From contig DATGUP010000011.1 of the NCBI GenBank assembly GCA_035301265.1, positions 1 to 64,000 on the forward strand: 64,000 nucleotides of DNA. The letters run 5' to 3'. The notes under the pieces were generated by a model. It saw only the letters and a list, made by a program, of their open reading frames with translations. It was not told the DNA's origin and ran no database searches. The position numbers and the translations under genes are program-made. This DNA is from DATGUP01 sp035301265 (lineage in GTDB: Bacteria; Bacillota; Bacilli; Bacillales; Amphibacillaceae). Shown one piece after another: positions 26,701-35,520 of the stretch; the stretch's first letter is position 1, and each line of letters begins with the position of its first letter.

Positions 26701-26800
26701 TTTTAGCTTTATTGCTTTAAATCGCTTACAATATCTCTATACACGATAAAAAGCTACGTCTTTTTCCTATAAAAATTTCACATTTTAGTTTTATTGCTTT
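26701..26800 (+). promoter_or_regulatory. Direct-repeat pair, candidate AraC-type activator sites
   Basis: TTTTAGCTTTATTGCTTT at 26701-26718 and TTTTAGTTTTATTGCTTT at 26783-26800 match at 17 of 18 bases, 82 bases apart. Both are in the same orientation and lie in the divergent gap between the AraC gene and the sugar-binding gene. The second overlaps the region just before the AraC ribosome binding site, consistent with autoregulation. Confidence 0.6.
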
Positions 26801-26820
26801 TTTAAAAGGGGTGTTACACT

Positions 26821-27690
26821 GTGTCGCATGCCATGTATAAAATGGCCGATGTTCCACCTAAAACGATGCCTTTCAAACTGTTATACATCACACATTCCGA
26901 ATACGATAAAGGGTGGCATAGCACATTACATACACACCATTTCACTGAGCTGTTTTACATCGTTAAAGGCAAAGGGGCGTTCGTTTTGCCGACACACGAA
27001 GTCCCTGTTAAAGAAAACGATCTTGTCATTATTAATCCGCATACGATGCATACGGAAAAGTCGAATGAAAAAGATTCATTGGAATATATTGCCTTAGGAA
27101 TTGAAGGCATCGCGTTTACTTTACCTGATGAAAAAGAATCGATCATCGGTTTGTACACATATCAAGGCGAGCGTGAAGAGATTTTATTTTATTTACACAC
27201 ATTGTTACGCGAAGTCCAATCGGGGGCTGACGATTACGACATCGTTTGTCAGAACATTATTGAAATTCTCATCGTTAAACTTCAACGTGCTAAACAGTTC
27301 ACGATTGAACGACACGAGCCGAAAAATTTAACCCCACCCGTCGCTTTAGTCAAACATTATATTGAACATAAATACCGCACGCCGATCAACCTTGACTTAT
27401 TGGCGGAAGTCGGTAATATCAATAAATATTATTTAGCCCATCGCTTCAAAAAAGAAATCGGTCTTTCGCCGATTGAATATTTAATTCAAGTGCGCATCAA
27501 ACAAGCGCAAACGCATCTGGAAACAACCGATTACACGATTGGTGAAATCGCTCGTTTTAACGGATTTTCCTCACAATCGTTTTTCTCGCAAGCTTTTAAG
27601 CGCGAAACGAACGAGACTCCTTCCCAATACCGTAAAAGATGCCGAAAACAAGCGACTGTCATCAATGTAGAAACGATTCCAAAATCATGA
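26821..27690 (+). CDS. AraC-family transcriptional regulator with cupin sensor domain
   Basis: Cytoplasmic regulator of 289 aa. The N-terminal cupin has HTHHFTELFYIVKGKGAFVLP near 38-58 and the metal/sugar pocket histidines (VIINPHTMH). The C-terminal AraC DNA-binding domain has two helix-turn-helices from about 180: NKYYLAHRFKKEIGLSPIEYL and GFSSQSFFSQAFKRETNETP. The start is GTG, seven bases from AAAGGGGTG. Divergently placed from the GH112/ABC operon and 110 bases ahead of galK, so it likely activates the transporter operon in response to the imported sugar. Confidence 0.92.
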   Translation: MSHAMYKMADVPPKTMPFKLLYITHSEYDKGWHSTLHTHHFTELFYIVKGKGAFVLPTHEVPVKENDLVIINPHTMHTEKSNEKDSLEYIALGIEGIAFTLPDEKESIIGLYTYQGEREEILFYLHTLLREVQSGADDYDIVCQNIIEILIVKLQRAKQFTIERHEPKNLTPPVALVKHYIEHKYRTPINLDLLAEVGNINKYYLAHRFKKEIGLSPIEYLIQVRIKQAQTHLETTDYTIGEIARFNGFSSQSFFSQAFKRETNETPSQYRKRCRKQATVINVETIPKS

Positions 27691-27734
27691 CGATTCTCAT
27701 GTATTGACCCGCATCTCCCTTCGTGATACGATAA

Positions 27735-27774
27735 ACTTAGTTAAATTAATTAATTATGTTTGTAACCGCTTGAT
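27735..27774 (+). promoter_or_regulatory. galK upstream region: candidate ROK operator and cre-like site
   Basis: ACTTAGTTAAATTAATTAAT (27735-27754) matches 18 of 20 bases of a site upstream of the ROK repressor gene (34462-34481). TTGTAACCGCTTGAT (27760-27774) fits the cre consensus WTGNAANCGNWNNCW at all but one position. Both lie just ahead of galK. Confidence 0.5.
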
Positions 27775-27800
27775 GTTTATAAACATGATGGAGGTTTACA

Positions 27801-28982
27801 ATGGATATAACAAAGCTAACGGAACAATTTTATTCGATTTTTCAAACCGATGTAACACCGCGTTCATTCTTTGCGCCTGGTCGCATCAACTTGATCGGTG
27901 AACATACCGACTATAACGGCGGGCATGTGTTTCCAGCCGCCATTTCGTTTGGGACGTATGCCATCGCCCGCAAGCGAACCGATGAAACATTGCGCTTCTA
28001 CTCGATGAATTTTCCGGAAAAGGGCATCATTGAATGTAACGTAAACAATTTATCATACAATGAACAAGACGGCTGGGCGAACTATCCGAAAGGTATGATC
28101 CAATATGTTAAACATGCCGGCTATGACATCAACACGGGCATGGATATTCTCTATTACGGGAACATTCCAAACAGCGCCGGCTTATCCTCATCGGCCTCGA
28201 TCGAAATGGTAACCGGTGTGATGCTTGACGGACTGTTCAATCTGGGCATCGACCGGCTGCAGTTAGTACAGCTTGGGCAAAAAGTCGAAAACGAATACAT
28301 TGGAGTCAACAGCGGAATTATGGATCAGTTCGCCGTCGGCATGGGGAAAAAGAATCGCGCCATGCTGCTTGACTGTGATACGCTCGACTACGAATACGCT
28401 CCGGTGGAACTAACAGACCATGTCATCATGATTATCCATACGAATAAAAAGCGGACATTGGCTGGATCCAAGTATAATGAGCGTCGCGCCCAGTGTGAAG
28501 CAGCACTTGCGGATCTAAAAAAGGAATTATCGATTGCCAGCCTCGGCGAACTATCAACCGAGACGTTTGATGCGTATAAGCATGTGATCAAAGATGAGAC
28601 GAATCGGAAACGAGCTAAACACGCCGTCTATGAAAACGCGCGAACGCTCGCAGCGCTGGAAAAATTACACGCCGGTGATTTACATGCATTCGGCGAATTG
28701 ATGAACGCTTCACACATTTCGCTCCGGGACGATTATGAAGTCACCGGTCGTGAGCTGGATACGATCGTTGAAGCGGCGTGGGAGCAGCCCGGTGTTCTCG
28801 GAGCACGTATGACAGGAGCCGGCTTTGGCGGCTGTGCGATTGCGCTCGTTGCGAAAAATCAAATCGATGCGTTTAAAGAAAACGTCAACGCCTTATACCA
28901 ACAAGCAATCGGTTATGCTGCGACATTTTATACGGCAACGATCGGCGATGGCGCCAAAGAGACCGAGCTACCGATGGAATAA
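27801..28982 (+). CDS. galK: Galactokinase
   Basis: Phosphorylates galactose to galactose-1-phosphate with ATP. The 393-aa GHMP kinase has the galactokinase signature GRINLIGEHTDYNGGHVFP at about 27-45, the ATP loop SAGLSSSASIEM near 130, and GARMTGAGFGGCAIAL near 334. ATG after TGGAGG. First gene of galK-galE-galT-galM. Its substrate could be free galactose, while GH112 supplies Gal-1-P directly to galT. Confidence 0.97.
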   Translation: MDITKLTEQFYSIFQTDVTPRSFFAPGRINLIGEHTDYNGGHVFPAAISFGTYAIARKRTDETLRFYSMNFPEKGIIECNVNNLSYNEQDGWANYPKGMIQYVKHAGYDINTGMDILYYGNIPNSAGLSSSASIEMVTGVMLDGLFNLGIDRLQLVQLGQKVENEYIGVNSGIMDQFAVGMGKKNRAMLLDCDTLDYEYAPVELTDHVIMIIHTNKKRTLAGSKYNERRAQCEAALADLKKELSIASLGELSTETFDAYKHVIKDETNRKRAKHAVYENARTLAALEKLHAGDLHAFGELMNASHISLRDDYEVTGRELDTIVEAAWEQPGVLGARMTGAGFGGCAIALVAKNQIDAFKENVNALYQQAIGYAATFYTATIGDGAKETELPME

Positions 28983-29049
28983 AACATAGAAACATGCACG
29001 TTTATCGATCACCCGAGCAAGGAAATCCACGATCAAAGGAGTGCTGTTA

Positions 29050-30042
29050 ATGAAGATATTAGTTCTGGGTGGGGCCGGCTATATCGGTTCTCATGCTGTT
29101 TATCAACTTATCGAACAAAACCGGGACGTTGTGGTCATCGACAATTTACAGACCGGACATCGCGAAGCCATACATCCAAAAGCTACCTTTTATGAAGGGG
29201 ATTTGCGCAACATCGACTTTCTCCGCGGCGTGTTCGAAAAAGAAGCGATCGATGCGGTTATTCATTTTGCCGCCAATTCGCTCGTTGGTGAATCGATGGA
29301 AAAGCCGCTTCGCTATTTTGACAACAATGTTTATGGCACACAAGTTCTACTACAAGCGATGAACGAATTTAATGTTAAACATATCGTTTTTTCCTCTACC
29401 GCGGCCGTTTACGGGGAACCAGAACACGTGCCGATCACAGAGACGATGCCGACAAACCCGACAAGCACATACGGGGAAACGAAGCGGACGATGGAAAAGC
29501 TCATGCACTGGAATGAAGTCGCTCACGGCATCACTTACGTTTCCCTTCGTTATTTTAACGTTGCCGGCGCACGCACATCGGGCGAAATCGGCGAAGATCA
29601 CCGACCGGAGACCCATTTAGTTCCGATTATTTTACAAACCGCTCTCGGTCAGCGTGAAGCGATCACCATTTTCGGTGCCGACTACGACACACGCGACGGC
29701 ACATGTATCCGCGACTATGTGCACGTGGAAGACTTAATCCAAGCCCATATCCTTGCCCTCGATTATTTACAAAATGGAGGCAAAAGCGACATTTTCAATC
29801 TCGGCAGCAGTCAAGGTTTTTCAGTTAAAGAAATGATCGATACAGCACGGGCTGTTACAGGTGAGGCCATCCCCGCCGAAATAGGACCACGCCGGCCAGG
29901 AGACCCCGGCGTTTTAATCGCGTCCTCAGAAAAAGCACGGCGCATCCTCGGCTGGGAACCTCAACGCACGTCAGTCGAGACGATTATGCGCGATGCCTGG
30001 AACTGGCATAAGACACATCCGAACGGCTATGCGAAGGAGTGA
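29050..30042 (+). CDS. galE: UDP-glucose 4-epimerase
   Basis: Interconverts UDP-galactose and UDP-glucose (and often the HexNAc forms), using bound NAD. 330 aa: Rossmann GGAGYIGSH at about 7-15, SSTAAVYGEP with catalytic Ser, YGETK with catalytic Tyr/Lys, and DYVHVEDL. The ATG at 29050 is eight bases from AAGGAG; the three-codon longer start is less well spaced. It follows galK by 67 bases and precedes galT by 6. Confidence 0.96.
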   Translation: MKILVLGGAGYIGSHAVYQLIEQNRDVVVIDNLQTGHREAIHPKATFYEGDLRNIDFLRGVFEKEAIDAVIHFAANSLVGESMEKPLRYFDNNVYGTQVLLQAMNEFNVKHIVFSSTAAVYGEPEHVPITETMPTNPTSTYGETKRTMEKLMHWNEVAHGITYVSLRYFNVAGARTSGEIGEDHRPETHLVPIILQTALGQREAITIFGADYDTRDGTCIRDYVHVEDLIQAHILALDYLQNGGKSDIFNLGSSQGFSVKEMIDTARAVTGEAIPAEIGPRRPGDPGVLIASSEKARRILGWEPQRTSVETIMRDAWNWHKTHPNGYAKE

Positions 30043-30048
30043 ACGAAC

Positions 30049-31530
30049 ATGAGTGTATACGAAGACTTACAAGGCTTAGTAGACAAAGCAGTGACGACCG
30101 GACTGATCGAGGCACGTGACCGCACATATGCGACCAATCGCGTCCTTTACGCGCTCGGGCTAGAGGCGCTGCCAGACGATGTAGAACAAGCGAGCGATGC
30201 GCCGATTCCCGAGCTGTTGGAACGTTTAGTTGCCGATGCCGTCGCGCGCGGTGTCATTGAAGACGTGCTTGACGATAAAGAAATGCTTGCTGCACATATT
30301 ATGGATTGCTTCGTTCCCCGGCCGTCAGCAGTGGAAGAAATCTTTTGGCGAACATACGACCATTCGCCACAAGCAGCCACCGATTATTTTTACGCCTTAA
30401 GCCAAAACAGCAACTACATTCAGACGCAGCGTATCGAAAAGAACGTTCATTTTAAAGCAGACTCCGCATACGGAACGATGGATATTACGATCAATCTATC
30501 CAAGCCGGAAAAAGACCCAGAACAAATCCGGCGCGAACGGGAAATGACAAAAGACCTCGGCTACCCGCCATGTGTATTATGTGCGGAAAACGAAGGCTAT
30601 GCCGGAAGAACTGGACACCCAGCACGAGCTAACCACCGCATTATTCAAATAGACCTGTTGGGTGAAAACTGGTATTTCCAATATTCTCCATACGTCTATT
30701 ATAACGAACACAGCATCGTCTTGTCGGAAGAACACCGGCCGATGAAAATCAATCGAGCGACGTTTGAGCGTCTCATCGCCTTCACGGAAAAGTTTCCGCA
30801 TTATTTTATCGGCTCGAATGCGGATTTACCGATTGTTGGCGGCTCGATTTTAAGCCACGACCATTACCAAGCGGGTCGCTACGAATTTGCCATGACGCGC
30901 GCCAAAAACGCTTTTACGTTTACGTTAGATGGTTTTCCAGACGTTTCCGCTAATGTTTTACAGTGGCCGATGGCAGTTATCCGGCTGCAATCAAATGATA
31001 AAGATTCGCTCATTCATGCGGCAGATCACGTATTGAAAACGTGGAAAAGCTATGATGATGAGGACGCTCAAATCCGAGCATTTACCGGCAAAACGCCGCA
31101 CAATACGGTTACACCGATCGCCCGGATACGCGATAGGCAGTATGAACTCGACCTTGTCTTACGCAACAATCGTACGAGTGACGAACATCCGCAAGGCATT
31201 TTCCATCCGCATGGAGACGTGCAGCATATTAAAAAAGAAAACATCGGCTTAATCGAAGTCATGGGGCTTGCCGTCTTACCAGCGCGGCTGAAAGGGGAAC
31301 TCAATGAGATTAAGCAATTTTTACTCGGTCAAAAAAGCGCTGTCGCCCCTTATCACCAGCAATGGGCCGATGAAATGAAAACCATCTACGGCGAGATGAC
31401 CGATGCTCAAAAAGTCGATGCCATTTTGGAAAAAGAACTCGGCAAAAAATTCACCCGTGTCTTGGAAGATGCCGGCGTATTCAAGGAAAGGAAAGCTTTT
31501 GAGCGGTTTATCGCTGCATTGAATACCTGA
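30049..31530 (+). CDS. galT: Galactose-1-phosphate uridylyltransferase, Firmicutes (GalT2) type
   Basis: Transfers UMP between UDP-glucose and galactose-1-phosphate. The 493-aa product is the long Gram-positive form. The active-site histidine region GGSILSHDHYQAGRYEF lies near 264-280 and PCVLCAENEGYAGR near 177. ATG after AAGGAGTG, only 6 bases past galE, so co-translated. Central here because it accepts Gal-1-P from both galactokinase and GH112. Confidence 0.96.
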   Translation: MSVYEDLQGLVDKAVTTGLIEARDRTYATNRVLYALGLEALPDDVEQASDAPIPELLERLVADAVARGVIEDVLDDKEMLAAHIMDCFVPRPSAVEEIFWRTYDHSPQAATDYFYALSQNSNYIQTQRIEKNVHFKADSAYGTMDITINLSKPEKDPEQIRREREMTKDLGYPPCVLCAENEGYAGRTGHPARANHRIIQIDLLGENWYFQYSPYVYYNEHSIVLSEEHRPMKINRATFERLIAFTEKFPHYFIGSNADLPIVGGSILSHDHYQAGRYEFAMTRAKNAFTFTLDGFPDVSANVLQWPMAVIRLQSNDKDSLIHAADHVLKTWKSYDDEDAQIRAFTGKTPHNTVTPIARIRDRQYELDLVLRNNRTSDEHPQGIFHPHGDVQHIKKENIGLIEVMGLAVLPARLKGELNEIKQFLLGQKSAVAPYHQQWADEMKTIYGEMTDAQKVDAILEKELGKKFTRVLEDAGVFKERKAFERFIAALNT

Positions 31531-31771
31531 CAGTATCTTCAAGTTCAAACATCTATGAACATGACGATTCAAGCGCATCATCGCCAAACTGGAACAGGCT
31601 GCAGCAGCATTCGAAAGCGACTTCCATAAATTGAGAAGGTTTATAATTGTTTAACGACCTATTCTCCCTTTGTTGTTTTACAATGATCGATTTTTGACAC
31701 GAATGCTCGTCTTTTCTCGCCCATTCGCGTGTAATAGATTCAATCGTCTTTCACATCAAGGGGAGAATATC

Positions 31772-31924
31772 TTGTCAAAACAACATTCATTACTACCGCT
31801 CAAAGTCCTTTTGTTCAGTTTTTATGTGAGAAACACGATTATTGTCGGTTATCTGCCTTTATACTTACTTAAACGGATCTACCATTTGCTTCCGTACGGA
31901 AAAGATATCCCGCCAACGTCTTAA
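31772..31924 (+). pseudogene. N-terminal remnant of an MFS sugar transporter
   Basis: A TTG start behind GGGGAG opens 50 codons reading SKQHSLLPLKVLLFSFYVRN and VGYLPLYLLKR, which is the first helix and loop of MFS permeases, then loses similarity and stops. It lies in the galT-galM gap. The rest of that gap (31531-31771) contains a frame reading RIIAKLEQAAAAFESDF, possibly another decayed fragment, but no gene. Confidence 0.5.
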
Positions 31925-31958
31925 ACGACCATCTTTTTTAAAGAATGGAGCTGATACG

Positions 31959-32996
31959 TTGAATATAAAGACGGAAAGTATCAACAACCAATGCACACTC
32001 TACACCCTCAGCAACGCCAACGGGGTGAGTGTAAGCATCCTCGATTATGGCGGCATCATAACGCGGATGTTGACACCTGATAGAGACGGGAAATTGGAAA
32101 ACATCGTGCTTGGCTATCAAAATATGAAAGATTATGTAGCGAATCCAAATTACTTCGGCGCTATTATCGGTCGCGTTGCCGGGCGAATCCAGAATGCGCG
32201 TTTCACACTGGACGGGAAAACGTTTGATTTGGACAAAAACGAAGGGGCGAATCACCTGCACGGTGGAACAGCTGGATTTCATCAAGTCGTCTGGGACGCA
32301 AAACCTTTGCAAACGACGACAGAAGTCGGATTGAAACTGAAACACCAGAGTCCAGACGGAGAAGGCGGCTATCCGGGGAATGTGAATGTCACCGTGACGT
32401 ATACATTAAATAACGCCAATCAACTCATCATCGATTACGAAGCACAATCCGATCAAACAACCCCGTTGACATTGACGAATCATTCATATTTTAATCTGAG
32501 CGGCGGGCTTAGACATACCGTGCACAACCATCATGTCACAATGGATAGCAGTCGTTTCATCGAACTCGATGAATCCCTTATCCCAAGTGGACGAACGTTA
32601 AATGTGGCGGGTACCGTATTCGATTTTCGCAACGGGCGGAAACTCGCTGACGGAATGGAAGCAGGTAACGAACAAAATGCCATTGTCGGCGGTGGGTATG
32701 ATCATTATTTTGTGTTTGATCAAGAAAAACGTGAAAACATCATCGTACAGGAACATTCAAGCGGGCGCGTCATGACGATCGAAACCGATCAACCGGGAGT
32801 GGTGATGTATACAGCAAATGGACTAGATGCCGGACTCGCCCTAGCAGAGCGTCCGTCAACAAAACACCTCGGCGTCTGCTTCGAAACACAAGCACCTCCG
32901 GCTTCATTGCATCACGACGGATTTCCAAGCATCATACTGCAAGCTGGCGAAACATACCAACAACAAACTATATTTACTTTCAGTGTAAACCGTTGA
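31959..32996 (+). CDS. galM: Aldose 1-epimerase (galactose mutarotase)
   Basis: Interconverts alpha and beta anomers of galactose so that galactokinase gets its alpha substrate. The 345-aa beta-sandwich has GANHLHGG near 95, LTNHSYFNLSG with catalytic His near 175, and VCFETQAPPAS with catalytic Glu near 305. The start is TTG at 31959-31961 behind GGAG; the upstream 39 codons belong to the transporter remnant. Last gene of the gal set, followed by a strong terminator. Confidence 0.94.
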   Translation: MNIKTESINNQCTLYTLSNANGVSVSILDYGGIITRMLTPDRDGKLENIVLGYQNMKDYVANPNYFGAIIGRVAGRIQNARFTLDGKTFDLDKNEGANHLHGGTAGFHQVVWDAKPLQTTTEVGLKLKHQSPDGEGGYPGNVNVTVTYTLNNANQLIIDYEAQSDQTTPLTLTNHSYFNLSGGLRHTVHNHHVTMDSSRFIELDESLIPSGRTLNVAGTVFDFRNGRKLADGMEAGNEQNAIVGGGYDHYFVFDQEKRENIIVQEHSSGRVMTIETDQPGVVMYTANGLDAGLALAERPSTKHLGVCFETQAPPASLHHDGFPSIILQAGETYQQQTIFTFSVNR

Positions 32997-33005
32997 GCCT
33001 ATCCC

Positions 33006-33060
33006 AAAAGGCGATTCGTGCGATTTCCCGGGAAATGACACGATTCGCCTTTTCCTATTT
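33006..33060 (+). terminator. Intrinsic terminator after galM
   Basis: AAAAGGCGATTCGTG (33006-33020) pairs with CACGATTCGCCTTTT (33039-33053) with one mismatch, enclosing the palindrome ATTTCCCGGGAAAT, and runs into CCTATTTTT. It separates galM from the convergent ROK repressor. Confidence 0.85.
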
Positions 33061-33210
33061 TTAGAAGTGTCTTTATCCTTATTTGAAAATTTATGGGATT
33101 ACAAGAGCGTTAGTTATATTATGCAAGCGACATCATATCCAAGTTGACTCGCTGAAGCCGTCGAATAATTTTAGTGTCGAGAAACACCATATGGAAGCGA
33201 ACGATGTTTA

Positions 33211-34413
33211 TCAACGCGGATCAAACAGCTCTACCAAAAGCAACGATACGGCACCGAGCAATGTCGCATCGTCACCTAATTTTGACACAACAACAGGTGT
33301 CTGCTTCGCTTCTGTTGTTAACCCGCGCGACTCGATGACCCGGCGAATCGCTGGCAAAATAAAGTCTTTTGCTTTTGTAACGCCACCGCCTAACACGATT
33401 AATTCCGGATTAATAGCATGAATCAAATTCGTTAAACCTATGCCAATAATAGTACCGGTTTCCCGTAAAACTTCCGCTAGCTGGGTATGTCCATTCGCGG
33501 CAAGCTGATACACTTGTTCACCGGTCAATTCAGATCTTTGTCCTAAGCTATCTGTTTTATCGCTTGAATTGGCTGCATCTTTTAAGACTGCTTTAGCCCT
33601 TCTAGCAATCGCATCCCCTGTGGCAAATGTTTGTAAACAACCACGGCTTCCGCATTCGCATTGTTCACCGTTTAAGTCGATCGTCATATGACCAACCTCG
33701 CCTGCAATATCCATCGCTCCGTGATACAGCTTCCCGTCCACAACGAGACCAGCACCGACACCTCGGCCTAGATTGACCGCTAACATACTGCTTTTTGCAC
33801 CATGATCACCAAACCACGCTTCACCTAATGCCATCGCTCGCGCATCATTTTCGACTTTGACAACGACTCCAAATTCCGCCTCCAGCTCATCTTTAATCGG
33901 TATCGCCTGTAAATTCAAGTTAGGTGCAACAAGTGACATGCCGCCTTCCACATCAACAACCCCGTGCATAGCTACGCCAATACCAACGACTTTTCTAGGG
34001 TCTGAAACAGACTGTAATACAGAGCGAATGCCCTTTTTTAATAAGCTTAGAAATTGCTCACGTGTCACATCGGCAGCCATCGGCTCGGAAGTTGTACGTG
34101 CAATCATTTTTCCCGACAAGTCAGCCAAAATGCAATCGATTGTATACGGACCTGCATCCACTCCGGCGATATAAAATGCATCATGATTGATCAAAAGCAG
34201 CGTCGGCTTCCGACCTCCTTGTGACTCACCGAGAGTGCTTTCTCTTACCATTCCTTCGTGGATCAGCTCTTTTACAATATTGCTAACAGTCGGTGGTGTC
34301 AAATTGGTTTCCTTGGCAATCTGCGCGCGGGATATCGGTTCGCTTGTTCGTATTTTGTTGAGAACAAGTGATTTATTGACAGACTTCATCAATTGGAATG
34401 TGCCGCGTTGCAT
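33211..34413 (-). CDS. ROK-family transcriptional repressor (XylR/NagC type)
   Basis: Regulator of 400 aa. The N-terminal winged helix contains RTSEPISRAQIAKETNLTPP and TVSNIVKELIHEGMV. A ROK sugar-binding domain from about 80 has GVDAGPYTIDC and the zinc motif CECGSRGC near 248. ATG after GGAGGT. It is convergent with galM and just downstream of the CUT1 transporter at 34.7-37.9 kb. It may repress the gal genes, that transporter, or both: a 20-base motif is shared between its own promoter region and that of galK. Confidence 0.93.
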   Translation of the reverse strand: MQRGTFQLMKSVNKSLVLNKIRTSEPISRAQIAKETNLTPPTVSNIVKELIHEGMVRESTLGESQGGRKPTLLLINHDAFYIAGVDAGPYTIDCILADLSGKMIARTTSEPMAADVTREQFLSLLKKGIRSVLQSVSDPRKVVGIGVAMHGVVDVEGGMSLVAPNLNLQAIPIKDELEAEFGVVVKVENDARAMALGEAWFGDHGAKSSMLAVNLGRGVGAGLVVDGKLYHGAMDIAGEVGHMTIDLNGEQCECGSRGCLQTFATGDAIARRAKAVLKDAANSSDKTDSLGQRSELTGEQVYQLAANGHTQLAEVLRETGTIIGIGLTNLIHAINPELIVLGGGVTKAKDFILPAIRRVIESRGLTTEAKQTPVVVSKLGDDATLLGAVSLLLVELFDPR

Positions 34414-34461
34414 AGTGTGACCTCCATTGCTACAACAATAAATAATACTTATTTTATTATA

Positions 34462-34481
34462 ACTTAATTAAATTCATTAAT
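34462..34481. promoter_or_regulatory. Candidate ROK operator at its own promoter
   Basis: ACTTAATTAAATTCATTAAT, 48 bases before the ROK start codon, equals the galK upstream motif at 18 of 20 positions. The high A+T content lowers confidence. The remaining 34482-34659 gap shows no gene. Confidence 0.45.
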
Positions 34482-34659
34482 AAAAGAAATTCAAATGTAC
34501 AATTCATTTCCCAATTGCTTCAGAGGTTAAAGTATGATAGATCATGAGAATGTTCATTGATTCAAGGTCTTTACCCGTCTATTGATCATTTTCAATTTTT
34601 CGTACAAAATTTTTCCATCACGATAACCCTACGTCGAGTGGAAGTTTGTTTTGGCAAAG

Positions 34660-34689
34660 TATATAAAAACCCTCCAAAAAGGAGGGTTT
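34660..34689 (-). terminator. Intrinsic terminator of hexose ABC operon
   Basis: AAACCCTCC and GGAGGGTTT (34667-34689) pair perfectly around AAAAA. On the minus strand the stem is followed by TTTATAT, directly behind the last permease gene. Confidence 0.88.
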
Positions 34690-34698
34690 ATCATTCGA

Positions 34699-35520
34699 TC
34701 ATCCTTTCACCGATCCAGCTAGAAGACCTCTGACAAAATATTTACCAAGGAAAATGTATACAAGCAATGTCGGAAGCGCCGCAATTAATGCCCCAGCCAT
34801 TTGCACGTTCCACTCCACTATCTGACTTCCAGATAAGTTTTGCAAAGCGACCATAACAGGCTGCTTGTCTGAAGTAGTGACGGTAACAGCAAATAAAAAT
34901 TCATTCCAAATATTCGTAAATTGCCAGATAGCGACAACTACAAACCCGGTTATCGATAACGGGATCATAATATGCCTGAATATCCCTAAAAAACTCGCTC
35001 CATCGATTTTAGCTGCTTCGATCATTTGGTCGGGGATATTCGCATAAAAGTTGCGAAACATGAGCGTTGTAATCGGTAAACCGTAGACGACATGAACTAA
35101 AATAAGTCCTGTAATCGTGTTATATAGTTCAATTTGCCGCAAAAACTGAATCATCGGAATCAAAATGCTTTGATACGGAATGAACATCCCGAACAAAATA
35201 AATGTAAAAATTGTCTCCGAACCTTTAAAACGCCATTTGGAAAGGACATAGCCGTTCATCGCGCCGAGCAGTGCTGATAAAAGTGTTGCTGGAACGACCA
35301 AGTAGATGCTGTTCATCAAATTTGGTGCCAATTTGCTAAATGCTTCGCTATACGAGCTAAAATCGATGGATGAAGGGAGGGTCCACATTTCCGCAAGCGA
35401 TACTTCATCCAATGGTTTCATACTCGTAACGAGAATCACGTATACTGGAGACAAAAAGAACAATGCAAACAATATGAGAAGCATGTACTTAATCATTTTG
35501 CTCATCGGAAATGACCTCAT
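34699..35520 (-). CDS. CUT1 sugar ABC transporter permease (MalG type)
   Basis: Permease of 273 aa with six helices, LFALFFLSPVYVILVTSMKPL at the N-terminus, and the EAA loop MIEAAKIDGASFLGIFRHIMIP near 185. The ATG overlaps the stop of the upstream permease (ATGA), giving coupled translation. Third gene of the hexose-type transporter. Confidence 0.93.
   Translation of the reverse strand: MRSFPMSKMIKYMLLILFALFFLSPVYVILVTSMKPLDEVSLAEMWTLPSSIDFSSYSEAFSKLAPNLMNSIYLVVPATLLSALLGAMNGYVLSKWRFKGSETIFTFILFGMFIPYQSILIPMIQFLRQIELYNTITGLILVHVVYGLPITTLMFRNFYANIPDQMIEAAKIDGASFLGIFRHIMIPLSITGFVVVAIWQFTNIWNEFLFAVTVTTSDKQPVMVALQNLSGSQIVEWNVQMAGALIAALPTLLVYIFLGKYFVRGLLAGSVKG

Noticed and set aside
31938..32345. 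135-codon minus-strand open frame
   Set aside because: Antisense to galM, which is well supported.
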